From: Enterococcus_C asini_A | GTDB taxonomy: Bacteria > Bacillota > Bacilli > Lactobacillales > Enterococcaceae | Assembly (NCBI RefSeq): GCF_031928785.1 | Contig: NZ_JARQAL010000013.1 | DNA: 7,356 nt | Direction: 5' to 3' (one strand) | In this document: positions 1 to 4,064 of the stretch, piece by piece | Numbering within the stretch: the stretch's first letter is position 1 | Layout: the number at the start of each line of letters is the position of its first letter | Program-made: the position numbers and the translations under genes | The notes under the pieces: model-generated | Seen by the model: only the letters and a program-made list of their open reading frames with translations | Database searches by the model: none | Told to the model about the DNA's origin: nothing

Positions 1-77
1 ATCATATTTATATAGCAATATGTTACTTATTTTTTCTATAATAATTATTTTTAGTTGGTTAATTACTATCAAAGTGT
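1..77. repeat. 77-bp terminal direct repeat (copy 1; copy 2 at 7203-7279)
   Basis: Bases 1-77 match 7203-7279 without a mismatch and diverge at the next base (78 is a, 7280 is g). Both copies lie in the 3' end of the efflux gene in the same reading frame. Closing the circle on this repeat gives a 7202-bp molecule. The exact length of 77, followed by exactly 77 unique bases at the far end, suggests a de Bruijn k-mer overlap from assembly rather than a biological duplication. A true tandem duplication cannot be excluded from one sequence. Confidence 0.97.
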
Positions 78-100
78 ACTCTGAGCCAAAAATAAAATAG
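2..100 (+). CDS. C-terminal end of Tet(K)/Tet(L)-type efflux protein (partial, native stop)
   Basis: This frame encodes the last 32 residues of the same transporter that begins at 5929. Residues 426-450 are identical to that copy. After the shared valine (GTG, 74-76) it continues Y-S-E-P-K-I-K and stops at TAG 98-100. Joined to the 5929 copy it gives a 457-residue protein, against about 458-459 for Tet(L) and Tet(K), so this is probably the native C-terminus. The upstream part lies either at the other end of a circular plasmid (favoured) or in a second, unseen copy. Confidence 0.9.
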   Translation, partial: SYLYSNMLLIFSIIIIFSWLITIKVYSEPKIK

Positions 101-206
101 TTATTTAACCTCTTAGTTACCATAATCTGATGTTATACCGAGTTCCAGTGTTACCAGTCGATTCAGACACCGACATTGTGAATCTCAACTGGTCTACCTC
201 AAATTT

Positions 207-240
207 AAAAAAGAAGCCCTAGAAATAAGGCTTCTTTTTT
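207..240. terminator. Bidirectional rho-independent terminator after the tet operon
   Basis: Twelve-base arms, aaaaaagaagcc (207-218) and ggcttctttttt (229-240), pair perfectly around a 10-nt loop. The A-run and T-run make it work in both directions. It lies 107 nt past the native efflux stop at 98-100, so it most likely ends the ribosomal-protection/efflux transcript. Bases 101-206 hold no convincing gene. Confidence 0.88.
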
Positions 241-280
241 TGGCGAGATAGTGAAATTTGAAAATCACTTTGAGGACAAA

Positions 281-358
281 ATGTTATTAAATTGGATAAG
301 GCAAGCATCGGGTTTCCACGTGGAGAACCCATTTAGGAGCTTGTTAGGTTTCTCCTAA
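281..358 (+). CDS. Possible 25-codon leader peptide
   Basis: An ATG at 281 follows a Shine-Dalgarno-like TGAGGA (271-276) at normal spacing and opens a 25-codon frame ending at TAA 356-358. The peptide begins MLLNWIRQAS and ends RSLLGFS. I do not recognise it. Its codons overlap the hairpin at 310-330 and the TTAGGAG/CTCCTAA stem, as leader peptides of inducible resistance genes do, but no regulated gene follows. A chance ORF is equally possible. Confidence 0.25.
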   Translation: MLLNWIRQASGFHVENPFRSLLGFS

Positions 359-368
359 GACCAAGTAA

Positions 369-418
369 AAATACCAGGAGAAAGATCTTCAAAGTGAAGA
401 ACGTTTCTCCTGGTATTT
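369..418 (-). terminator. Long hairpin terminator after the 93-residue gene
   Basis: Perfect 15-base arms, aaataccaggagaaa (369-383) and its complement (404-418), enclose a loop with its own small stem (tcttc 386-390, gaaga 396-400). On the minus strand the stem runs into a short T-rich tract (tatttttac), which suits termination of the minus-strand gene ending at 503. Plus-strand termination would be weaker (tatttgttt). Confidence 0.65.
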
Positions 419-444
419 GTTTGTCGATTCTCTCGATTGTTTTT

Positions 445-480
445 GGGTTGTTAGGGCTTGTCCTAACCGTCTGAAAGACG
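445..480. repeat. 36-bp inverted repeat, arm A (arm B at 3397-3432)
   Basis: This segment is the reverse complement of 3397-3432 with 34 of 36 bases matching, and similarity stops abruptly on both sides. Each copy contains two adjacent hairpins: a TTAGGGC/GCCCTAA-type stem (here GTTAGG...CCTAAC) and CGTCT-gaa-AGACG. Such a compact double-hairpin unit looks like a recognition site for a recombinase, relaxase or replication factor, but I do not recognise the family. Confidence 0.85.
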
Positions 481-502
481 CTTAATGAGGAACACTATTA
501 AT

Positions 503-784
503 TTAATCTGTTTGAACGTCAGAAGCGCATATTTCTTTTGTGAGGGAGTTCATGGTTACCCAGTAGTGTTTTATTTCTTCTAGCTCTTTTAATTCTTTTT
601 TGAATAAATTAAGACTTAGGGTTTCTTCTAACTGATGAAAAAGCAACGCGATAAAGTTTTCTTGATGAGTTAAATCAATTTTGTTTTTATGGACGTGTCG
701 TAGTAGTCGATTATAAACAGACATAGAAAATTCATTGAGTAACTCTATCTGATAAATTTTTGATTCCATTTGCTTATCTGTCAT
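503..784 (-). CDS. Hypothetical protein, 93 residues, next to candidate oriT
   Basis: I do not recognise this family. The start chosen is the ATG at 784, because a strong ribosome binding site (GGGAGGA) lies 6-7 nt upstream. A longer in-frame start at 877 would add 31 residues made only of translated 46-bp repeat and is unlikely. The protein begins MTDKQMESKIYQIELLNEF, is rich in Leu, Glu, Lys and His, and looks wholly helical, with no signal peptide or membrane segment. It ends close to one arm of the 36-bp inverted repeat and is followed by the hairpin at 369-418. Its start is 26 nt from the nic-like core, where a relaxase gene often begins in MOBQ plasmids, so a mobilisation-related or array-binding role is possible but unproven. 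Confidence 0.75.
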   Translation of the reverse strand: MTDKQMESKIYQIELLNEFSMSVYNRLLRHVHKNKIDLTHQENFIALLFHQLEETLSLNLFKKELKELEEIKHYWVTMNSLTKEICASDVQTD

Positions 785-800
785 GAAAATTCCTCCCGAT

Positions 801-860
801 TTTTTTATGAGGGCGCACTTATACGCACCAAATAAATTTGATTCGATAATCGCTAAGTGC
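801..860 (-). other. Candidate origin of transfer (IncQ/pSK41-type nic core)
   Basis: Read on the minus strand, 821-810 is TAAGTGCGCCCT. As I recall it, this is the conserved nic core of RSF1010/R1162 and of Gram-positive MOBQ plasmids such as pSK41 and pIP501, cleaved after TAAGTGCGC. Just upstream on that strand is a small inverted element, CAAAT-tt-ATTTG, in the place where such oriTs carry their inverted repeat. No relaxase gene is present, so mobilisation would need a relaxase in trans. The core is the end unit of the 46-bp array; the other units carry A instead of the first C after the nick. Confidence 0.5.
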
Positions 861-1062
861 GCACTTATACGCACCAAATAAATTTGATTCGATAATCGCT
901 AAGTGCGCACTTATACGCACCAAATAAATTTTGATTCGATAATCGCTAAGTGCGCACTTATACGCACCAAATAAATTTGATTCGATAATCGCTAAGTGCG
1001 CACTTATACGCACCAAATAAATTTGATTCGATAATCGCTAAGTGCGCACTTATACCCACCAA
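813..1062. repeat. Array of five 46-bp tandem repeats plus a partial sixth
   Basis: Units start at 813, 859, 905, 952, 998 and 1044. The third has one extra T (47 bp) and the sixth stops after about 19 bases, with one change (tacccacc for tacgcacc). Each boundary forms a perfect 14-bp palindrome, TAAGTGCGCACTTA (854-867, 900-913, 947-960, 993-1006, 1039-1052), and each unit also contains CGATAATCG. The near-perfect identity points to recent expansion. Unit junctions reproduce the nic-like core with one base changed, so the array may have grown from an oriT, or be a multisite binding region for a dimeric protein. Confidence 0.95.
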
Positions 1063-1125
1063 AATTTTTTGGTGTCTATCGTGCTAAAAAAGAGAGAAGA
1101 TCAGACATGAATTTCTCTCTTTTTT
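1057..1125. terminator. Hairpin plus bidirectional terminator beside the repeat array
   Basis: Two stems follow the array. CACCAAAA (1057-1064) pairs with TTTTGGTG (1067-1074). Then aaaaaagagagaa (1086-1098) pairs with ttctctctttttt (1113-1125), flanked by A- and T-runs, giving a strong bidirectional terminator. It would stop transcription coming from the rep/DUF536 side before the array and the 93-residue gene. Confidence 0.8.
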
Positions 1126-1316
1126 CGTCAAGCGTGTTGGTTAAAATTCGCTACGCTCATGTAAAAGATAAAAGCTAAGAGTAGTAAAACTAGATGATTA
1201 CAAACTAATTCGTAAGAGCATAAGAGAACCTGCAAGCAGGTTCAGAGTCACAAGTCGTCTGTAGGCTGTGCCTACAGTGTTTCTAAGACCTAAAAACCAT
1301 TCTGAAAAAACAGGCA
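1126..1316. other. Non-coding spacer with twin perfect hairpins
   Basis: No credible gene. Two perfect 8-bp stems stand close together: GAACCTGC-aa-GCAGGTTC (1226-1243) and CTGTAGGC-tgt-GCCTACAG (1259-1277). Neither is followed by a T-run, so they are not simple terminators. They might be part of a structured RNA, a priming/primosome site or protein-binding palindromes. I cannot decide between these. Confidence 0.6.
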
Positions 1317-1458
1317 AATGATACATTGAATGTAACACTAAAAAGCTAAAATGATACATTGAATGATACATAAAATAGCTAAAAAACACCTCAAAATGAA
1401 CCAATGATACATGAAATGATACATAGAAAAAAGGAATGATACATCAAATGTTACATTC
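1317..1458. repeat. Four phased pairs of AATGATACAT boxes (centromere-like)
   Basis: Eight 12-bp boxes of consensus AATGATACATNN lie in four back-to-back pairs starting at 1317/1329, 1350/1362, 1403/1415 and 1435/1447. Boxes within a pair are exactly 12 bp apart. Pair starts are 33, 53 and 32 bp apart, close to 3, 5 and 3 helical turns, so the pairs face the same side of the helix. This suggests cooperative binding of a DNA-binding protein. The DUF536 protein encoded next to it, with an N-terminal helix-turn-helix, is the obvious candidate, making this a possible partition site. Confidence 0.85.
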
Positions 1459-1466
1459 CTTTTTTT
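1427..1466 (-). terminator. Terminator of the rep-DUF536 operon
   Basis: Arms aaaaaaggaatg (1427-1438) and cattcctttttt (1454-1465) pair perfectly, with A- and T-runs outside, so the stem can work in both directions. It lies about 105 nt past the DUF536 stop. The last pair of AATGATACAT boxes is inside the hairpin, so protein binding and termination could influence each other. Confidence 0.8.
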
Positions 1467-1571
1467 ATTTATTTGAAGCCATTTTGTAGTTCTTTAAATA
1501 AGTCTTGTCTTAATTTTTCTTCTTCTATTTTGTCATTTTCTTTTTGTTGCTGGGTGTATAAAAAATAATAA

Positions 1572-2129
1572 TTATTGATTAAATAATCGTTGCCAAAAGC
1601 TTTTTTTAGGTGGCTGATTTAGTTCTTCAACTGTCACTTTTAATTCTTCGTTCTCTAAGTTTTTTTGTTCTAGTTCGCTTTTTAATTGATCTAATTGTTG
1701 TTGAATTTCTATTGATTCTTTAAATTTATTTGTTTCATTTTCAGGTTCTTTATCAGCAGATATAATTAGTTTTTGCTCTTCCAATAAATTTTGAGTTTTT
1801 AATTGTAATTGTTGTTGCTGATCTAATATTTTATGTAAATTCTCAATTTCTTTATTACGTTCAATTAACTGTGAGCGAAGAAAATCAACTTCTGAATTCT
1901 CACTAGTATGCATACTAGTGTTTGATTGAGTGTGCGTTTCAGTATGTGATTTTTTATTGTCTAAAAAACGTTCTATCTCCCTTTGTTGACTTGGATTAAC
2001 AACATATCTATTACCATCTTTTTTTAATTCAGTATGCATACCAAGTGTGCGAATTGTTTTATCTATATAAGACTTACTAACCTCTAATTTATCTGCTAGT
2101 TGTTTGAGAGTTAATACTTTATTCTGCAT
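1572..2129 (-). CDS. DUF536-family plasmid replication/partition accessory protein
   Basis: The protein has a winged/helix-turn-helix N-terminus (about residues 2-50, core LTLKQLADKLEVSKSYIDKT), a Gln/Glu/Lys-rich coiled coil (about 65-165) and the short C-terminal motif KKSFWQRLFNQ typical of DUF536 proteins encoded after repB on lactococcal, lactobacillal and enterococcal theta plasmids. I start it at ATG 2129 (185 residues), which has GTGAGGA at good spacing; a GTG at 2144 would add five residues. It overlaps the end of rep, implying translational coupling. The HTH plus coiled-coil plan also resembles the single-protein partition factor Par of staphylococcal pSK1, and phased boxes lie just downstream. 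Its exact role is not known to me. Confidence 0.85.
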   Translation of the reverse strand: MQNKVLTLKQLADKLEVSKSYIDKTIRTLGMHTELKKDGNRYVVNPSQQREIERFLDNKKSHTETHTQSNTSMHTSENSEVDFLRSQLIERNKEIENLHKILDQQQQLQLKTQNLLEEQKLIISADKEPENETNKFKESIEIQQQLDQLKSELEQKNLENEELKVTVEELNQPPKKSFWQRLFNQ

Positions 2130-2880
2130 ATAAAGATTCCTCACTATCTTCTAACCAATTAGTCATAGGAACTGTCAAAATATCAGGTTCTTGAAAATAG
2201 ATTCTAAAAGAAGAAATCTTATTTCCTTTTCGAGCTTTTACTTTTTCTACTCTAAATTTTGAAAATATAACTTCGCCATGTTCATTTGGAGTTGTAAATT
2301 CTTTGTTAGCAACATCAAAAATCCTTTTATCAATGTTAGTCATTCTAAAACTCTGTGGAACTTGCATTACAGATCTAAAATCTTCGACTTTAACATACCA
2401 AGCCCCTTTCCGAGTTTTCTTATCTCTATGTGACATTAACTGTCTATATAGTTCCTTAGTATAACCACTAGATAAATGAGTTATATTTTCAAGTTCAAAT
2501 CTAGTGAAGTCATTGCCGATTGAATTCAAAATAAATTCAAAACGTTCACTAGCTTGAATAGTAACAGATTCATTCTTTTTACTAATGTAAAATCGCTGAA
2601 ATAACCATAATTGCTCAAATTCGTATTCATCTTCAAATTTATATGTTAGAGAACCTAGTTTGTCTGAGAGAGTCTTTAAAGCTTTGTAGAAGCCTTCTTT
2701 TTCCCTACGGTTATAATTAGCAAGTTCTTTAAAAGTTTCAAATTCAAAGGTAATTTCTTTAGTTCCTTTTCTTTTCATCTTGGAACAAATAGACCAAAAT
2801 ATATCCATTTCAATAGGTGTAAATTGACGTAAAGGAACTGTATTAAAACCGTTATTATATCTTACTACATCATTACTCAA
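2119..2880 (-). CDS. repB: Theta replication initiator, Rep_3 (RepB) family
   Basis: This 253-residue protein should bind the iterons upstream and open the origin, recruiting host replication proteins. The N-terminus (VVRYNNGFNTVPLRQFTPIE) and the following MDIFWSICSKMKRKGTKEITF match the first winged-helix domain of lactic-acid-bacterial RepB proteins; the second winged helix spans about residues 130-240, including GYTKELYRQLMSHRDKKTRKG and the IDKRIFDVANKE helix. The start is a TTG at 2880, supported by GGAG 7 nt upstream; no in-frame ATG lies between it and an upstream stop, and the next methionine (residue 25) would cut into the domain. Copy number is probably controlled by Rep binding the GATACC palindromes over its own promoter. 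The 3' end overlaps the DUF536 gene by 11 nt (from ATG 2129). Confidence 0.95.
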   Translation of the reverse strand: MSNDVVRYNNGFNTVPLRQFTPIEMDIFWSICSKMKRKGTKEITFEFETFKELANYNRREKEGFYKALKTLSDKLGSLTYKFEDEYEFEQLWLFQRFYISKKNESVTIQASERFEFILNSIGNDFTRFELENITHLSSGYTKELYRQLMSHRDKKTRKGAWYVKVEDFRSVMQVPQSFRMTNIDKRIFDVANKEFTTPNEHGEVIFSKFRVEKVKARKGNKISSFRIYFQEPDILTVPMTNWLEDSEESLYAE

Positions 2881-2957
2881 GGTATCACTCCGTTCAATCC
2901 GATACCTAATAATATCATTTGACTAAAGGTATCGCAACAATAATATCGATACCTTTA
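2881..2957 (-). promoter_or_regulatory. rep promoter with GATACC operators
   Basis: On the minus strand a promoter TTGCGA (2937-2932), 17 nt, TATTAT (2914-2909) precedes the rep start. Two inverted repeats made from the iteron core surround it: taaaggtatcg/cgataccttta (2924-2934 and 2947-2957), which covers the -35, and ggtatc/gatacc (2881-2886 and 2901-2906) between the -10 and the start codon. This is the usual plan for initiator autorepression, in which Rep dimers bind the palindromes. Confidence 0.8.
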
Positions 2958-2958
2958 A

Positions 2959-3046
2959 AGTCCAAAAGTGATACCCTTACTGTCCAAAAGTGATACCCTT
3001 ACTGTCCAAAAGTGATACCCTTACTGTCCGAAAGTGATACCCTTAT
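2959..3046. repeat. Replication origin iterons, four 22-bp direct repeats
   Basis: Four head-to-tail copies of a 22-bp unit (tgtccaaaagtgataccctt plus ac) occupy 2959-2980, 2981-3002, 3003-3024 and 3025-3046. The outer copies vary slightly (first ag for tg; last tgtccg and final t). Exactly two-helical-turn spacing and location just upstream of rep mark them as initiator binding sites of the theta origin. The GATACC core recurs in the rep operators. Confidence 0.95.
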
Positions 3047-3087
3047 ACCCCTTCAATCCCAATGTCACCAACGGATACAGCAACCCT

Positions 3088-3139
3088 AACAGTATATCTT
3101 AACAGTATATCTTAACAGTTTATATTAATAGATTATCTT
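3088..3139. repeat. AT-rich 13-mers, probable DNA unwinding element
   Basis: Four consecutive 13-bp units, aacagtatatctt (3088-3100, 3101-3113), aacagtttatatt (3114-3126) and aatagattatctt (3127-3139), lie 41 nt beyond the iterons on the side away from rep. AT-rich 13-mers beside iterons are the usual site of strand opening. I saw no perfect DnaA box nearby. Together with the iterons they define the origin as about 2900-3140. Confidence 0.8.
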
Positions 3140-3341
3140 AACGCACACGCGTATTCTATTGCTTAATAGATATAACAATAGATATAGAAATCAGTTTTTG
3201 ATAAACATAAATTCAAAAGAAAAATATAAAAAGGAGTGAGAGAAAACCACTCTCACATTTTACTTGCAGCAGTCGCTCTACGCTCCTTCGCTAAAGCTTA
3301 AAACATTTCTCTAAGGAAATAATTCAATCGTCTTAAAACGC
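3140..3341. other. AT-rich non-coding spacer beside the origin
   Basis: No gene is supported here. It contains a ctattg/caatag inverted repeat (3156-3161 and 3176-3181) and a GTGAGAG/CTCTCAC hairpin (3236-3242 and 3250-3256) with only a weak T-rich tail. It probably belongs to the extended origin. Confidence 0.5.
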
Positions 3342-3365
3342 AAAAAAAGAGCTATTTAAGCTCTT
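3342..3365 (-). terminator. Minus-strand terminator upstream of the origin
   Basis: On the minus strand AAGAGCT (3365-3359) and AGCTCTT (3353-3347) form a stem followed directly by seven T (to 3342). No minus-strand protein gene precedes it, so it probably insulates the origin from transcription that reads past the antitoxin RNA terminator. Confidence 0.75.
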
Positions 3366-3396
3366 CTAGATAAAACTATTAGTTTGATAAATAAAA

Positions 3397-3432
3397 CGTC
3401 TTTCAGACGGTCAGGGCAAGCCCTAACAACCC
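3397..3432. repeat. 36-bp inverted repeat, arm B (arm A at 445-480)
   Basis: Reverse complement of 445-480 with two mismatches. It contains the hairpins CGTC-tttca-GACG and AGGGC-aa-GCCCT. It sits between the minus-strand terminator and the promoter of the toxin-antitoxin locus, so the two arms bound the Fst-plus-tet segment of the plasmid. Confidence 0.85.
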
Positions 3433-3476
3433 TTAAATATAAACTAAAAAAATACAGATAATTTCATTTGCTTTGA

Positions 3477-3482
3477 TATAAT
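3477..3482 (+). promoter_or_regulatory. Promoter of RNA I (toxin mRNA)
   Basis: A perfect TATAAT at 3477-3482 with an extended TG element (TGaTATAAT) precedes the 5' end of the toxin RNA. No good -35 is visible 17 nt upstream. Transcription would start around 3488, exactly where the sequence that pairs with the 3' end of the RNA begins. Confidence 0.75.
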
Positions 3483-3521
3483 AAATTGTCGCCTATCTGA
3501 CAGTCTTGCGACTGGAAGGAG

Positions 3522-3546
3522 GTGTTATTGTGTTACAGAACTTCGT
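3522..3546. repeat. DRa/DRb direct repeats of the par locus (second copy 3682-3706)
   Basis: The 16-bp GTGTTATTGTGTTACA occurs at 3522-3537 and 3682-3697, and cttcgt at 3541-3546 and 3701-3706; both pairs are exactly 160 bp apart. The first copy covers the toxin start codon, the second is transcribed as antisense in RNA II. This is how RNA II can pair with the toxin start region in trans. Confidence 0.9.
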
Positions 3547-3616
3547 TAGCACTCTTCTTGTCGGTTTATTAATAACCTTATTCGAATATTGGCTAAATAA
3601 TCAAAACAAGAAGTAA
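3530..3616 (+). CDS. fst: Fst-family type I toxin peptide, 28 residues
   Basis: The peptide starts at GTG 3530 (spaced 7 nt from AAGGAGG) and ends at TAA 3614-3616. It has a short polar N-terminus, one hydrophobic membrane segment (about residues 6-17, with STLLVGLLITL), the family signature F-E-Y-W-L at 18-22 and a charged tail ending NNQNKK. Fst peptides insert in the membrane and disrupt division and nucleoid structure when unpaired with RNA II, so cells that lose the plasmid are killed. The surrounding RNA elements match the pAD1 par locus fully, which makes the assignment firm despite the size. Confidence 0.92.
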   Translation: MLQNFVSTLLVGLLITLFEYWLNNQNKK

Positions 3617-3640
3617 AATCATAATAAGGCGACATTAGCC

Positions 3641-3706
3641 AAAAAAAAGCCCCCTAAGAGTATCTGACACTCTTAGGGGTTGTGTTATTGTGTTACACTT
3701 CTTCGT
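3641..3706 (-). ncRNA. RNA II, antisense antitoxin RNA
   Basis: Transcribed from the promoter at 3713-3741, with predicted start about 3706, it runs through the complement of DRb and DRa and ends at the shared terminator with an eight-base T-run on its strand (3648-3641). The predicted length of about 65 nt agrees with RNA II of pAD1. It would bind RNA I first at the terminator loop and then at the repeats, blocking toxin translation. Confidence 0.85.
3651..3679. terminator. Shared convergent terminator of RNA I and RNA II
   Basis: CCCCTAAGAGT (3651-3661) pairs perfectly with ACTCTTAGGGG (3669-3679) around a 7-nt loop. The T-run is strong on the minus strand and weak (ttgtgtt) on the plus strand, so RNA II should end efficiently and RNA I less so. 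The complementary loops give the initial contact of the two RNAs. Confidence 0.9.
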
Positions 3707-3712
3707 ACTGTA

Positions 3713-3741
3713 ATTATATCATGATTACATATTTCAATCAA
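3713..3741 (-). promoter_or_regulatory. Strong promoter of antitoxin RNA II
   Basis: On the minus strand TTGATT (3741-3736), 17 nt, then a perfect TATAAT (3718-3713) with an extended TG element. Its strength fits the need for excess of the labile antitoxin RNA over the toxin mRNA. Confidence 0.88.
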
Positions 3742-3813
3742 AATACTAAATGTACTGTTGCAGGTAACTTTAACAATGCTTAACATAAATCACGTTATAA
3801 TTAACTAAAAAAA

Positions 3814-3842
3814 TTGTTTTTTTAATTTTTATAATTTATACT
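3814..3842 (+). promoter_or_regulatory. Promoter of the tetracycline resistance operon
   Basis: TTGTTT (3814-3819), 17 nt, TATACT (3837-3842) precedes the leader by about 45 nt. A second TATAAT at 3830-3835 overlaps but lacks a -35 at proper spacing. The whole stretch is very AT-rich, so the exact promoter is uncertain. Confidence 0.6.
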
Positions 3843-3888
3843 AACTTAAGATAAATAAATCAAATAAAAATAAGTGAGTGATCTTCAT

Positions 3889-3912
3889 ATGCTTCGGAGT
3901 ATTTCTAAATAG
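3889..3912 (+). CDS. Seven-residue leader peptide MLRSISK of the tet attenuator
   Basis: ATG 3889 to TAG 3910-3912 encodes MLRSISK, with a GTGAG-type ribosome binding site near 3874-3878. The codons for R-S-I-S coincide with strand 1 of the attenuator (3897-3906), so a ribosome held here would free strand 2. It is far shorter than the tet(M) leader peptide but occupies the same regulatory position. Confidence 0.7.
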   Translation: MLRSISK

Positions 3913-4063
3913 CACATTTTAATATAGCTGAAAAACAAAGGCTTATTTGGTGTGCTCTTAAAGAAATACTCTCGAACTATAATTAGAAGGTCGTGAACAA
4001 TAGACTTCTATGGTATTTGCGATGAGTATTTTTGCGAACATAAATCCATAGAAGTCTTTTTTT
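3897..4063 (+). promoter_or_regulatory. Transcriptional attenuator of the tet operon
   Basis: Strand 1 GAGTATTTCT (3897-3906) pairs with strand 2 AGAAATACTC (3962-3971), reinforced by AGCACA/TGTGCT (3911-3916 and 3951-3956). The terminator is GACTTCTATGG (4003-4013) with CCATAGAAGTC (4046-4056) and seven T (4057-4063), ending two bases before the gene's ATG. Strand 3, GAGTATTT (4024-4031), sits in the terminator loop and can pair with strand 2; TAGAAG (3984-3989) can also pair with CTTCTA (4005-4010). Either pairing excludes the terminator. A ribosome slowed on the leader by tetracycline would cover strand 1, allow 2:3 pairing and let transcription proceed. The stems are directly visible; the inducing signal is inferred. 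Confidence 0.85.
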
Positions 4064-4064
4064 G

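Larger units (their letters stand above)
241..444 (+). other. Orphan leader-like region with alternating stems
   Basis: No normal-sized gene is present. The stretch holds a possible 25-codon ORF (281-358), a hairpin at 310-330 (gggtt/aaccc around the palindrome ccacgtgg), a TTAGGAG/CTCCTAA stem (333-339 with 352-358) and a long hairpin at 369-418. The strand TTTCTCCT near 350-356 could pair either backward with the AGGAG element or forward with AGGAGAAA at 376-383, the logic of an attenuator. No plus-strand gene follows. It may be the remains of a regulatory leader whose gene was lost. This is inference from base pairing alone. Confidence 0.4.
3488..3680 (+). ncRNA. RNA I, Fst-type toxin mRNA with folded 5' end
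   Basis: The predicted 5' end TGTCGCCT (3487-3494) is complementary to AGGCGACA (3627-3634), so the transcript can close on itself. A 5' stem-loop CAGTC-ttgc-GACTG (3501-3514) lies just before the ribosome binding site. Both features match par of pAD1, where they delay toxin translation and allow slow pairing with the antitoxin RNA. The ends are inferred, not measured. Confidence 0.75.

Noticed and set aside
117..212. Minus-strand frame of about 28 codons (FEVDQLRF...) downstream of the efflux gene
   Set aside because: No start codon with a ribosome binding site, interrupted upstream by a stop, and no family recognised. It may be a gene remnant but cannot be supported.
445..480. Xer dif/pdif site
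   Set aside because: The 36-bp unit is two separate hairpins and lacks the 11-6-11 organisation and the conserved arms of Firmicute dif sites.
819..1016. 65-codon minus-strand ORF with an internally repeated peptide
   Set aside because: It is only the 46-bp tandem array translated in one frame, with no ribosome binding site and a frame set by the extra T in unit three.
813..1062. CRISPR array
   Set aside because: The repeats are directly abutting 46-bp tandem units without variable spacers, and there are no cas genes.
1198..1404. 68-codon minus-strand ORF
   Set aside because: It covers the twin hairpins and the AATGATACAT boxes, gives a low-complexity His/Tyr/Phe-rich start, and lacks a ribosome binding site.
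1478..1571. Open minus-strand frame past the DUF536 stop, reachable through a shift at the seven-A run (1601-1607)
   Set aside because: The unshifted frame already ends in the canonical KKSFWQRLFNQ tail, and the extension has no start codon. A homopolymer error or slippage remains possible but is not needed.
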